A stretch of 64,000 nt of DNA from contig CM037466.1 in assembly GCA_021014325.1 (NCBI GenBank), positions 16,022,765-16,086,764 of the forward strand. Reading direction: 5' to 3'. Below the pieces are notes generated by a model. It made no database searches, had not been told where the DNA came from, and saw only the letters and a program-made list of their open reading frames with translations. Numbering within the stretch: position 1 is the stretch's first letter; the number at the start of each line of letters is the position of its first letter. Source of the stretch: Plazaster borealis (Eukaryota; Echinodermata; Asteroidea; Forcipulatida; Labidiasteridae). Positions 48,975-59,500 of this stretch are shown here, one piece after another. The position numbers were made by a program, and so were the translations under genes.

Positions 48975-49260
48975 GTATGATGTATGAAAATTTTCTAAAG
49001 GTGATATTACAAAAATATTGCAGACAATTGTACCATTAACAAACACCCTGTCTTAAAATACTGCTAAATATTATCCCCATCAACTTTATCCAAATATTTG
49101 TTCATTCCTCATAAACTTTCCAGCAAGTCAGCTTCTTGTGAATACCGACCTTATTGGGGACCAACTAAAGGTGTAATTTATCTATCCAGAAATGTCATGA
49201 TACACCATTGAATTCTGAGCAGAAGCCTTTCCCTTCCATGAATCTAAAAAAGGGTGTTGT

Positions 49261-49416
49261 TTATTCATCTGGATCATCCTTGTGAAACTGAAGCCTAACA
49301 ACCGATCCCGCCATCTTGGATCCATAATGCCCCGCCCAGAACTGCTTATCTTTGCTCTCATCCATATACTGTATAAATCGTAAGCCTGGTCCGTAATTGG
49401 AGAATGTGTGTCTCAC
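49261..49416 (-). CDS. FBXO exon 4: FBA domain end and stop
   Basis: The acceptor ATTCATAG leads into VRHTFSNYGPGLRFIQY, then QFWAGHYG, ending HKDDPDE. The stop TAA lies within AATAAA (GAATAAAC). That hexamer may be chance; another AATAAA on this strand lies near 48970. Confidence 0.92.
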   Translation of the reverse strand: MRHTFSNYGPGLRFIQYMDESKDKQFWAGHYGSKMAGSVVRLQFHKDDPDE

Positions 49417-52400
49417 CTATGAATAAATAAAGCAACAGAGCTCTGATAAAGATCTTTGTATACGTTGCATTTAGAAACGGAATTTTAGTATGGCATCAAA
49501 TTATTTGAAAGCCATCAATTGGAAAAAGTGCACCTGTCTGCTGCAAAGACGACACCTGATCATTTGAAAAAGATAGTCTTTTACAATTCTCCATTTGCGA
49601 ACCAAAATAAAAAACATTACAAAAATTTCATTTAAACTTGCATCAAAGACATTTAGTGACAATTTTTCTAGTAGTTCTTTTAATGAATACGTTAACATCA
49701 GAGAACCTCCATTCTGTTAACACATTGTTTAGGTTATGAGAGTACCAACATGGCCACCCAATTAAATAAATCAATAGTTTGGACTTACCTCTTTCCAGTC
49801 ATTTGGTGCCCACTGTGGTGTTTCAATTGGTCCAGATTCAAACTCATCAATAATATTGACTGGTTCATTCGACTTTTCCCTCAGAAGTTGAACTCTCAAT
49901 GAGTAAACATTTGCACAGTCAAAACGTGCAGCATACCTGAACAATAAAGCAAATAAACAAACTGTCATTTCGGCTACAAACCTTCCTGTGGACTCTAATA
50001 AACTGACACTTTATACACTTTTAATTAATAAACCTTTAGAAGGCCTCATACGAAAAAGATGGAACCAGGGTGTGGGAAAGAGGTGTCCGAGGACATGCTA
50101 TTCCACTCTTTTTAGGGGTATGGGTAGGGGTATGGGTAGGGCTAGGTTGGGTAAGGGGTAGGTTGGGTAAGGGTTAGGGTAGGGTAGGGTAGGGTAGGGT
50201 AGGGTAGGGTAGGGGAAGGGGAAGGGGTATGGGTAGGGGTAGGGCTAGGTTCGGTAAGGGTAGGGTCGGGTAAGGGGTAGGTTGGGTAAGGGTAGGGTAG
50301 GGTAGGGTAGGGTAGGGTAGGGTATGGGTAGGGCTAGGTTGGGTAAAGGTAGGGTAGGAGAAGGGGTTGGGGTAGAGGTAGGTGGGTTACATGGTCCATC
50401 AATCGCGCAGCACGGAACAGATGACATGATTGACTAACTGCGCTTTTGCACGATTGTTCCGAATATAGGCAGGTTTTGGTGGTCCATTAATTGGGCAGCA
50501 GTGAACCTTGTGCAATCGCTCGATTATGTTATTATTTTTATTATTGGTTTATTTTATAGGACAGGTAAAACGTGAAATAATATACAGTATGGCAACCAAC
50601 AGGTTGAATTGCACTATAAAGGGTTTTCAAAAATGGATTCAAGTAAATTATTTAACTTATCCAAACAAACTTCATCAAGTAGACAAACATATCCCCGTTC
50701 ATTAATGACTTACCATTCAGAGACGACTATATTCGGTTGCATTTCATCCAGCATAGCCAGTGAGAAACCTTCCTGTAAAAGGTCAATTAGCTGGTAACGC
50801 TGACACAATCCGTATGATGTGGCAAACTGATGAGGGCTTCCATCACTGATTGCAAGCAGCTTATCTGGTTTCTTAGCAGAACCACAGTCTCCAGTTTCTA
50901 CAATCCATTCATCTCCTCCATTCTGTGTTATGATCCAGCCACCTTTAACACCATCTTTTAGTTGATAAAATGTATTTAAATACGGGTTACTTTCAATTTA
51001 AAATCAAAGAATATGCTTAAGAACTTAAATGAACAAAAATAATTGTTTAAATAAACTGTAACAAATATATTTTGAGCAACTTCAAAGCAAGAAAGAACAA
51101 ACAGAAGCCGTCAAAACGGCAAGATTCAAGCTACCCATACACACATTAAAAAAATAACTAACATTTTTTAAAGTCATCTAATTGCAGTAATTGAAGGTAA
51201 AAACAAATAGAGACAAATAACATAAGCCAATCCCAAAACAAATTATTATACACAAAGGGCCTGGTAACTAAGTGGTAAGAGATTATAAAAAGTATTAAAA
51301 AGGGTAAAATAACAAATATTTACAGAGACCATGGTACAAGGTTAAAAATTAAAACAGAGATTTGAAATTTCTCAGAGTGTTGACCTGCCTCTGAGCCGTG
51401 GTTATCTTTTTCCATCCAAGGGTCCCAATATATTGAAAAGTGTGCTTGGCTGCAATTTCCTGGACCATTGGTATTATAGTGAACCATTGGACTAATTGAC
51501 TTAGAAGAGTGTTAACAGAATGACAAGGCATGTTAAAGCCGACTCATATTATTAACACATTTGAAAACTTCACACATTCTGTGACATTCCCAACGAGATG
51601 GTAGCGATTATTATATTGGGTTATTATCCGAGCCTTTACAAGTAGGCCAACTTGAGTATAAATAAAACGTTAATAACAATTTGTTGCAAGGTCTGGTAAG
51701 CCTAAAAACAGATAAGTGTTTAAAACGAAAAAGAATCAAGGGGAAGAAAACCAAAACTTATGTACAAGTAAGCCAGCTCCATAAGAGCAGAAAAGCATTA
51801 AAATTCAACCATTGAAAAGTCTGGTCAAGGACGGGATCGGACTGTCTGTTAGTTCTAGTTCTTGATTGGGCGACAGTTGTTTGTATTTCTGAGGTTATTG
51901 TTGAAGCAAGTGTTCGTAGCTGAGAGGACCAAATTCCCACTTCGCAAACAATATGTCCCGTAATCCAATCTTCTGTTGCCTTTTTCAATTTTATTTTATT
52001 CATATCAAAAATTAATAATAAAAATGTTTTTCTTCAATACCCGAGTCAGTGCAGTGTTATTGTTAAAATTGACTCCTATTCCTACTTCTATAAGTTCTAC
52101 ATTAATGAATGGAGTACCTTTTCTTTTTTTCTAACTTGTGGCAAATAGAGGGGGAAGTCTGATATTGCAGTATGGTAACGTTATAATTACTAATTTTACT
52201 AATTCAGTGGATTTTAAAAAAAAAATTCTGTCGCCGGTGTAAAAAGTATCCACTGCCTATTCTCAAAAACTAACCTTTGCCACTTGGATTCTTGATGAGA
52301 TTTCTAGTATAAGGAGATTTCAGGTAGAATTCCTTCCAGTTTTCCGGATAAAACGGTGCCATATACTTCTCAATGAATCGGCCCGTTCTGTTACACTTCT

Positions 52401-52647
52401 TCCGCCAAAATGTTTGACCCTCAATGACATTTCTCCAAAGCTTACAAACGAGAGCACAATTCAGCAGCCACTTATCAGAAACGAACGATATTACATCGGT
52501 CAAAACTTCTTCGGGTAGTATATCGATCGGAGATTCAAATGTGACTTCGTTCTCACGATTGTCCACCTCCTCTATGCTATTTACATCGGGACAAGTTATT
52601 AGTTCCAGATCACATTGATTTACTACCGTGATGGGTGGCGTCGCCAT
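49261..52647 (-). CDS. FBXO2/FBXO6/FBXO44-like F-box protein with FBA domain, four exons
   Basis: Exons 52647-52275, 50954-50714, 49936-49789 and 49416-49261 join (phases 1, 2, 0) to a 305-residue protein. An F-box lies at about residues 40-90 (DILPEEVLTDVISFVSDKW, then CKLWRNVIEG) and binds SKP1 in SCF ubiquitin ligases. The F-box-associated domain follows: NLIKNPSGKG, GGWIITQNGGDEW, FATSYGLCQRYQLIDLL, PNIVVSEWYAARFDC, then W near TFSNYGPGLRFIQY and QFWAGHYG. In this family the FBA domain can recognise high-mannose N-glycans for ER-associated degradation. FBXO2 uses a Tyr-Trp pair in the loop; here it reads Phe-Trp, so the Trp is kept and sugar binding is possible but unproven. The start ATG has a strong context (AAGATGGCG). 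Which vertebrate paralogue it matches cannot be told; it may be pro-orthologous to all. Confidence 0.93.
49417..49788. other. FBXO intron 3
   Basis: Nothing beyond AT-rich intron sequence is recognisable. Confidence 0.7.
49789..49936 (-). CDS. FBXO exon 3: FBA domain middle
   Basis: The acceptor TTGTTCAG and donor GTAAGT flank WYAARFDCANVYSLRVQLL and PQWAPNDWKE. It matches the beta-sandwich core of FBXO2/6. Confidence 0.92.
49937..50713. other. FBXO intron 2, contains a TAGGG microsatellite
   Basis: Apart from the GGGTA-type repeat listed separately, nothing is recognisable. Confidence 0.7.
50113..50385. repeat. (TAGGG)n-type microsatellite
   Basis: Pentamer TAGGG repeats with longer variants (GGGTAGGGGTAGGGCTAGGTT). 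Two runs of perfect pentamers lie near 50170-50212 and 50291-50327. Only a single TTAGGG hexamer is seen, so this is not an interstitial telomere. Confidence 0.93.
50714..50954 (-). CDS. FBXO exon 2: first half of FBA domain
   Basis: The acceptor AACTAAAAG leads into DGVKGGWIITQNGGDEW, and the exon ends PNIVVSE plus two bases of Trp, with donor GTAAGT. Confidence 0.92.
50955..52274. other. FBXO intron 1
   Basis: AT-rich, with short ORFs and no recognised element. Confidence 0.6.
52275..52647 (-). CDS. FBXO exon 1: N-terminus and F-box
   Basis: I start at MATPPITVV because of the strong AAGATGG context. The frame is open further upstream to 52755, but that extension (LTGHALCTTYAL) does not look conserved. 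The exon ends KNPSGK plus one base of Gly, with donor GTTAGT. Confidence 0.9.
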
Positions 52648-53499
52648 CTTGGAAATAACACTATGCGTTCGTTTGTTTGTAAGAATATATGTGTTTACTC
52701 CAAAGCGGTTCAGTGCGTACGTCGTGCACAAGGCATGCCCTGTCAATTTCATCAAATATTTTAGTAGACCGTTTCTTCTATAGCCTAGCTACTTCATGAC
52801 ACTCACGGCTATTTATTTAAAATAAATACGTTTGTTCAGTAGCCAAGTCATTCATCATTTTGTAGCTCTCCTTTTATCAGAAATGGACCAACATTTTGTT
52901 CCCAAACGTTTGTGTCACGTCTATTTTAAGCTGGGTGTTTGTTTACAAAGCGTTTGTACAAGTTCCAACAAAACGTATAACTGATTATTTTATTATTTAA
53001 AAATGTATTATATTTGCACATATTTGTTAATGGCCTCCAGTTTAATCATGTATAGCAGAGTCTTTCTCAAAATGAGGCTGTTCGGACACAAAACACACAA
53101 AAACAAGTAGGCATAGGCCCCTAAATACAAACAGAAACAGTCAAATGGAAAGAAGTGGAATAGAAAGAGAGAGGCAGAATACGGTCAGAAGAAGCAATGA
53201 ATGAAATGGGAAAGGAGACAAAGGGGGGTTCAGGGGATGGACTATATGGCCTGGATAAGTTCTACACACCCATATATAACCAGTTTGAGGTTTAAATGTT
53301 TAATTTGACCCAGTAAATTCTGTTCGCTTCTTTCCGCTTGGCTGTTTCTGTTGGTACACTTTTAGGTGTGTGTTTTGCGCCATTTAGCCTCTGAGAACGA
53401 CTCTACCCCACTACAGTAATTAACCTTTCATCAGAACAAAACAGAACAAAGCCTCCTCTCAATGACTCAACTTCTTCCCCAATCAGGTTGAGCTCAGTC
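52648..53499. other. Region upstream of the FBXO gene
   Basis: Expected to hold the FBXO promoter. No gene recognised and no regulatory site I can defend. Confidence 0.4.
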
Positions 53500-54000
53500 A
53501 GGCTCTACTGACGCAGAATTCGCGTCCATTAATTATTCTGATCCTCGACTCACCACCCATGAGCAGTTTTACTGCAAGAGTAAATGGGTACCATCAAAGG
53601 ATCGAGTTCAATCATTTGAAAGTTACAGGTTGTTAGTTCACAAACTCAAGTGATCATTCCAACCAAAGGTCTCATGAGCCAGCTGACAAGGGCATTGCAA
53701 GTTTTAACATGGGCCGCCATCAATACATCGATGAAGCCATGAGAAAACTTAACAACCAAACTAACTGTAAACCCCTTGACTCCAACAGGCACTTTTGCAA
53801 AAGAGATTCGATAGATACTGGACGACATGAATGGACCGTCCTCTCCATGAAAGCCAACAAGTTTCTCTCCCCACAGTCGACTAAAAACAGCCAATTATAC
53901 CTCCTCCCCCAAGGTACACAAACCAGACACAGTTTTCTCAAACCGCTATTAGTGCCACATGACATATCCTATCATTACATTTTTTTCTCCACAAAATGAC
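53500..54000 (+). pseudogene. Penelope-like element reverse transcriptase fragment
   Basis: Near 53540-53620 a frame reads SDPRLTTHEQFYCKSKWVPS, like the segment before the RT core in Penelope-like elements. At 53671-53760 another reads HEPADKGIASFNMGRHQYID, whose PADKG is the Penelope-family hallmark, followed by EAMRKLNNQTNCKPLDSN and, near 53890, NSQLYLLPQGTQT in place of the usual FYxLPKxHK. Frameshifts break it up and the catalytic YADD part is absent. A fossil fragment. Confidence 0.7.
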
Positions 54001-54179
54001 AGGTTTTCAAAGTTTACTTGATGTTAATTTTTCAACCAGGTAATACTTCTTATCTTTCTCTTTACACATCTTCCCACCTGACGGCTTCTGTTATATAAGT
54101 ACATGTAATACTTGGTTGTTGTTAGAAGCTTTGCATGGTGTGGAAAAATTAGAAGTAACTATAAATAAATAGTAAACTT

Positions 54180-54345
54180 GCGGGTACAACCAGGTGTACA
54201 ATCTCTTTTGTGGGAGTGTTGGCTCTGAAAAGAGCCGGTGTGGTCTCAACGTTTCGAACAGTATACTCTGCTCGTCTTCAGGAGTCCGTGTTTAGCCTTT
54301 AAGAAAGACTCTGCTAGGGTCGAAACGTTAGACCAATAACCTTTT
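54180..54345. mobile_element. Penelope-like terminal region with ribozyme-like motif
   Basis: The motif TCGAAACGTT followed by AGACCA or GAGACCA occurs twice in opposite orientation (54331 region on plus; 54244-54256 on minus). On the minus strand, CTGAAGA at 54281-54275 is followed by arms that pair over 6-7 bp (CGAGCAG with CTGTTCG, loop AGTATA) and by GAAAC. This resembles the core of hammerhead ribozymes that are known in Penelope terminal repeats. A GGCTCT/AGAGCC hairpin precedes it. It fits the RT fragment just upstream. Confidence 0.55.
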
Positions 54346-54709
54346 TTTTCTATCATTTTAATAGTTTCCTCAAAATACATTATATATATTGCGTTAGATC
54401 GCGTCGTTTAATGTAAGTTGCATAAACACTTCATTAATTTGTTAATAAATAGTGCGTCATTATCGAGCTCACTAATTACACGTGAATTAATTCGACTGTT
54501 TTAATTCGACTGGATTGCCTTGCTTAATGGTGCATCTACGGAGATTTTTGCAGAAACTGTTGACGGTATAGTCCGCCTCCGTGAACTATGGAGATTTTCC
54601 CTAAATGACATAACAGATGCATGACATCACAGACAACCAATGGACAGAACTGTGTAGCGTTTCGGACCACCCAAATAATTTTCCCTTATAGACTGATCCA
54701 TTAGTCTTT
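54346..54709. other. Intergenic stretch, no recognised feature
   Basis: AT-rich sequence between the Penelope remains and the palindrome cluster. Confidence 0.5.
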
Positions 54710-54909
54710 GTGAAAGACCTTCTCCTGTTGATTTCTCACAATTTTCCCTACGAGAGGGCGCTATCATCCACAGAACCGCTCTCACAACACGAACCGCTCC
54801 ACGCGGTTCGTGTTGTGAGAGCGCTATCGTGTTGTGAGAGCGGTTCTGTGGATGATAGCGCCCTCTCGTGGGGAAAATTGTGAGAAATCAACAGGAGAAG
54901 GTCTTTCAC
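54710..54909. repeat. Large inverted repeat with an inner palindrome
   Basis: Outer arms of about 80 bp (54710-54791 and 54829-54909) read GTGAAAGACCTTCTCCTGTT and its complement and differ at about one base. Inside, CTCTCACAACACGAACCGC forms a second palindrome centred near 54800 with GCGGTTCGTGTTGTGAGAG. CGTGTTGTGAGAGCG occurs twice, so alternative foldings are possible. Confidence 0.93.
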
Positions 54910-54918
54910 CAACACTAC

Positions 54919-55746
54919 CGATCCATACGCGCAAGTGCTGCACGCCGCACCGCCATTGCTGGGACGCTGGCAGCGCAAGGTTTTGTACACAAAGACATGG
55001 ACAAACCGTTGTCTTGTTAAACTTTTTATGTGAATGGGGTGTCTTTCTCAACGATTTACACACTTTCCCTGACCGGACAGCTTGACAAAATTATGTAGAA
55101 TATACTTCTTGAATATTTGAAACTGAACAGAAAGTGAATACTGAACTGTAGAAAAAAAACCTTGATGATGTAACACATTTTCGACAATGCAGTTTCCGTG
55201 TAGCATCACACTAAAACTCACCAATTATTGCGCTTTTTTCATGATTCAGTTTCTGTTTGGTTGCAAATATTCATGGTCAGTGTTCTATGTCATGCTGTCC
55301 TGTCAGGGAAATTCTGTAAATCGTTGAGAAAGACACCTATTTGCATAAAAAGTTAAAAATACTACGGTTTGTCCATGTTTTAGTGTACAAAACCTTGCGC
55401 TGCCATTATGTAAATCGTTGAGAAAGACACCTCATTCACATAAAAAGTTTAAAAATACTAAGGTTTTTCCATGTCTTTTTGTACAAAACCTTGCGCTGCC
55501 AGCGTCCCGGCGATGGCGGCGCGGCCAGCAGCACCAGGGGCGGATCCAGGATTTTCCAAACGGGGGGGCGTGAAAATATACCAAGCAGCAAAATCTTCCC
55601 TTCCCCATTTCTCCCCCCCCCCCTTCTCTCTCTCTCCCTCTTTTTTTCTTTTCTCCCTCATTTTTTTTTTTATATGAAAAGGGGGCGTGCGCCCCCCCCC
55701 TGGATCCGCGCCTGAGCACTTGCGCGTGCTGGCTAAAAAAGATCGG
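54919..55746. repeat. Rearranged inverted repeat (foldback-like element)
   Basis: The left arm 54919-55086 (CCGATC, ACGCGCAAGTGCT, CAGCGCAAGGTTTTGTACA, AACTTTTTATGTGAAT, GTGTCTTTCTCAACG, TTTCCCTGACC) is matched in reverse by 55289-55746. The right arm carries a tandem duplication of about 94 bp (55316-55409 and 55410-55504) and transposon copy C. Removing both restores a length near that of the left arm. The spacer is about 200 bp. Confidence 0.88.
55535..55714. mobile_element. Short TIR transposon (CAGGSGCGGATCCAGG family), copy C
   Basis: Ends are CAGGGGCGGATCCAGG and CCTGGATCCGCGCCTG, with the perfect 5-bp duplication AGCAC at 55530-55534 and 55715-55719. Same orientation as copy B, with an internal deletion relative to it (180 against 219 bp). 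Inserted in the right arm of the foldback repeat. Confidence 0.93.
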
Positions 55747-56343
55747 TCTCACGTTGAGGCTATTGATCCAATAGGCACATGGGAACCTTTGCATCCGACG
55801 GCTATTGTGTGGTTTTCCATCCGTCAAACACCGGCTGACACTACGTCTGCAGACCACTATTACATAAACACAATGGACCAGGTCAAGGGGATGTTCTTTA
55901 AAAGAATAAGCTTTTGGTAAAAGATGTTTTACAAAGGATGACGGAGCAGTAGTTCAGATGAGTCAAAGTGGCATAGTATAATAAAGGAGTCATTGAAGAT
56001 GACAGCACTATCTCTACACTGCATCAACGAGATTTACGACCAACAAAGGTAGCATGTATTAAAGCAAAGTTCATCTGCATGCACTCATGTATGGATATCG
56101 GTACTTATTTTGAATCAAGTTAAGCGAGACATAGGCCTATAACGTGGTTTCAGGTTTAAACGTTGGGGTGTTCAAAGGGGATTATACAATCCTCTCCATT
56201 ATGATTGCAAGTTTAACCATGGAGGAAGAACAAACTCACCGTCGCATTTCCGAAGTGAGTCGACACCAACAAGAAACCAAGATCTGAGTCTTGAGGTATT
56301 GAGTAATCATTAAAGCCCACGTGGGTTGGTGGTCGATGACAGG
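55747..56343. other. Region upstream of GPCR 2
   Basis: Presumed promoter and 5' UTR of GPCR 2. No recognised gene or defensible regulatory site. Confidence 0.4.
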
Positions 56344-56551
56344 ATGCCAAACACCACCGACATTCCCCTCGACACCATGGAGCCTTCGAGTGCCAGTGGT
56401 GAAATTGAGATGTTTTTCCAGGCAGCCATCCCCTTTCTAACAGCGGTTTGCATCATCGGTGTCTTGGGAAACACCTTAGTCCTTGCTGTGTATACGCAAA
56501 AGAGAAGCAGACGTTCCAATGCCGCTAAGTACATACTCAATCTCGCACTTG
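56344..56551 (+). CDS. GPCR 2 exon 1: N-terminus, TM1, start of TM2
   Basis: I choose ATG 56344 (MPNTTDIPLDTMEP); the codons above it are GTG-started only. The exon ends YILNLAL plus one base of Gly, with donor GTAAGT. Confidence 0.88.
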
Positions 56552-59500
56552 GTAAGTTTTCATAAATTCAACAATTAATTTTAATTTTGAACAACCTGTC
56601 TATTTCTTTAAATGTGTGACGAACTGCCTGACGTCTGCACATGATTCACCGAACTTTTTTCCATCAAATTTTGACATTACATTTTTTAAAAGCCCGAAAT
56701 ATTTTTGTGAGCGCAATCATTATACAAACTTTCTTAAATGAAGATCACTGAATAACAAACACCTCACGTGACCCCATAATGTTACGAGTAATTTGCACAG
56801 GTTGATTTGCTCTATAATCGTACCTTCTATTAAAAAGTAAGGTATAAACGAGCTACAAAAAAGGGATTTTTTAATAAATTCCGAAATATATTTCGCACAA
56901 CGTGGAATGATTAACTAAGCAAACATTCTACATACAAACAATGATTTGTTTAACAGAGGACATTTGAAAAAGTCACCCATTACTCAAAATGAATTGACAA
57001 AATACAAGGGTGTTGCGATTTTCTAAGATGATCGATCACATCCATTTACGCGGTTGGCTCGGTTTTAGAGAGACTTTCGCTGCATTATGGCTGAGTGATC
57101 TACCCACTATACTTATACAGTTTGACTTGCACAGAAATATACATGTATAGGTCAGAGCTTTTGTTTGTATTGATTTTTTTTCTATATAATACCCTCTAAT
57201 TTCATAAAAGAGGCTTATGGGCACGATATCAAAGTTTATAAGACGCTTAATTGTAATTTACATGTACAACATGCATTCGCTTCATTACTGAAATGAAGCA
57301 TTGATTGTGCGATTAGGAGAGGGATGAGGCTGCACATCTAATTAGCGGGAAACTGTCTCTATTCTTTCTCTTCTTATTGTCAAATCTCACTTCGCAAGGA
57401 AATTAAGATTGTTACACAACACAATATCTCTTTGTGAACGAGTCTCATCTGCTTAAAACAGTATTCGTCTGATCATGGCATAAGTGTTGTCGTTGTTAAA
57501 CGGACCTTCGCATTGACGACTGTTCATGTATACAATCGACCTATTCTTACCGACCTCTGTATTTATTACAAAGCCTATATAATGAAACAAAAATTAAAAA
57601 TGCGGGCTTTGTGTGAATAAATTTTTTTAAAATGCGGGCTTTGTGTCTAAGAGAAAATTAAATTACATTTCGTTTAATGAGCAGCATGCACTGCAAAAAC
57701 TGGGGTGTTAAATTGACACCATGGGTGTTGTAACAGTATAATACACAAAAAAAGAATCAACATTTACATCATATGGTGTTAAAATAACACTAATTTCTGC
57801 AAAAATAATTACATTGGTGTTATTTTAACACCCAATTATGTTTCTCTCTTCGGTATCTATATGTGACAACATCCATGGTGTCAATTTTAACACCCCAGTT
57901 TTTGCAGTGTGGTCTAACATTGCTTTCTTGCTGTAATATCAGTCGAGGTGCACTCGCCCATCTGTCAATAACCTGATCATTCTTAAAGGGGCTGTCTGTA
58001 ATATGACAATTCTTAAAGGGGGTGTCAAATTTGGTAATTCTTCTTTTCGGAGCAGTAGATTACTAAATATATTTTTTCAAGAGCATAATTGTTATATTTT
58101 TTAGTCATAATATGGTTGAAAAAATATACACTTTGCGACCGATTACATATTTTATCAACTTCGTGTAAGATTATAGTTTCATGCAAAATAGCAAACTTCA
58201 TGTCATGTTGTTCAAACGTTAATGTACTGTTTTAGTTTGTTTTTTTGTTTCTTGCCAGGAAATCCCAATTACCAAAGATGGAAGAAAAAGCATCTCAGCG
58301 AATTAACTGTTCCACATGTCTAAGGCCCTTCCATCTTAATTCGAATCACAATCAAACCAGAATTCTCGTCAACCTTTTCCTTTCATTCAAGTTTCCTTTA
58401 TTTAAAAAGGTCACTCCTAATAATTAGAAAACCTCTTTGGCTAATGGATGTTTATGCGGATGTTCGTGACCGGAAAGCATGGTGAATAATCCACAGCATG
58501 CTTAGCAAATGGATTAACTTTGAGGTTTTTTTTTGTCATGAGAGCGGCCTCAGAACCTCGATCATCACAGAGATTCAATCTCGTTCCCATGAGGTAAAGT
58601 CTCGTAGCAACCCCCCCCCCCCCCCACCACCATCACCACCACCACCAATGTGCCTTGCTTATTATAGCTTAGGTGTTAGTAAATTGCACACCAAACGCTA
58701 ACTAAGCTGTGTGTGTTTGTACACGTCGGGCGTCAGTATTTGAGAACTACCGGTACATTTACTGATGAGCAATAGATCGGAGGACAAACACATAGAGAAA
58801 GGACGGGGACAAGAGACACTTGTTGGCTGCCTTGACTATGATGGACTATCCAATTTAGCCATTATCTTGTGTCACGCTTCCATTGATAACATAAGATAAT
58901 CCAACAACTTTATTATCGCACCCTGGGGAAATTAAAACTGGCCTTGATTCAAACAGTGCAGAAAAAACTCTACAATTTAGAACAATAAACAAACTGACAG
59001 ATAGAATGAACCGATCAAAGAAAAAATGAATATCACAAAGATAAACATAATAAAGAATTCCAATGCTCCGTTTGATGTGAAATAAAACGAAATAACAAAC
59101 AAAAACCATTTAAATTCAACCTTTCCCGGTAGCTTATTACACTTTTAGCGATTGTCTTCAATACAAACCAGTTTGAACGCTTTGGGTAAATTTATTGAGC
59201 ATTTGAATTCAATTACATTGTTGGATCAGCAGCCGGTTTCAGTGACCAAATTTGATCACTGCTCAATAAACGCAGTCTTTTATAGACAGCGGTATACTGG
59301 TGGAGGCGTTGTAGGCCTACCTTTGGCGCTCATGCACCCCCTCCCAAATTGTGTTCCTCTTTTCCACGTTTAATTCAATGTCTCTCCCGATACTGACCAA
59401 CTCGCCCCCTTGAATGTTAAAGTATAAATCCAAGACATTCTGCAAAAAGAGAAACGAACTTGTTTTGTTATTCCACCCAACGTACAGGTGACATGCTCGC

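Noticed and set aside
50113..50385. Interstitial telomere
   Set aside because: The unit is TAGGG, not TTAGGG; only one TTAGGG is present.
55432..55857. 141-codon minus-strand ORF
   Set aside because: It runs through transposon copy C and the foldback arm; the Lys/Glu/Gly-rich part is the element's purine tract.
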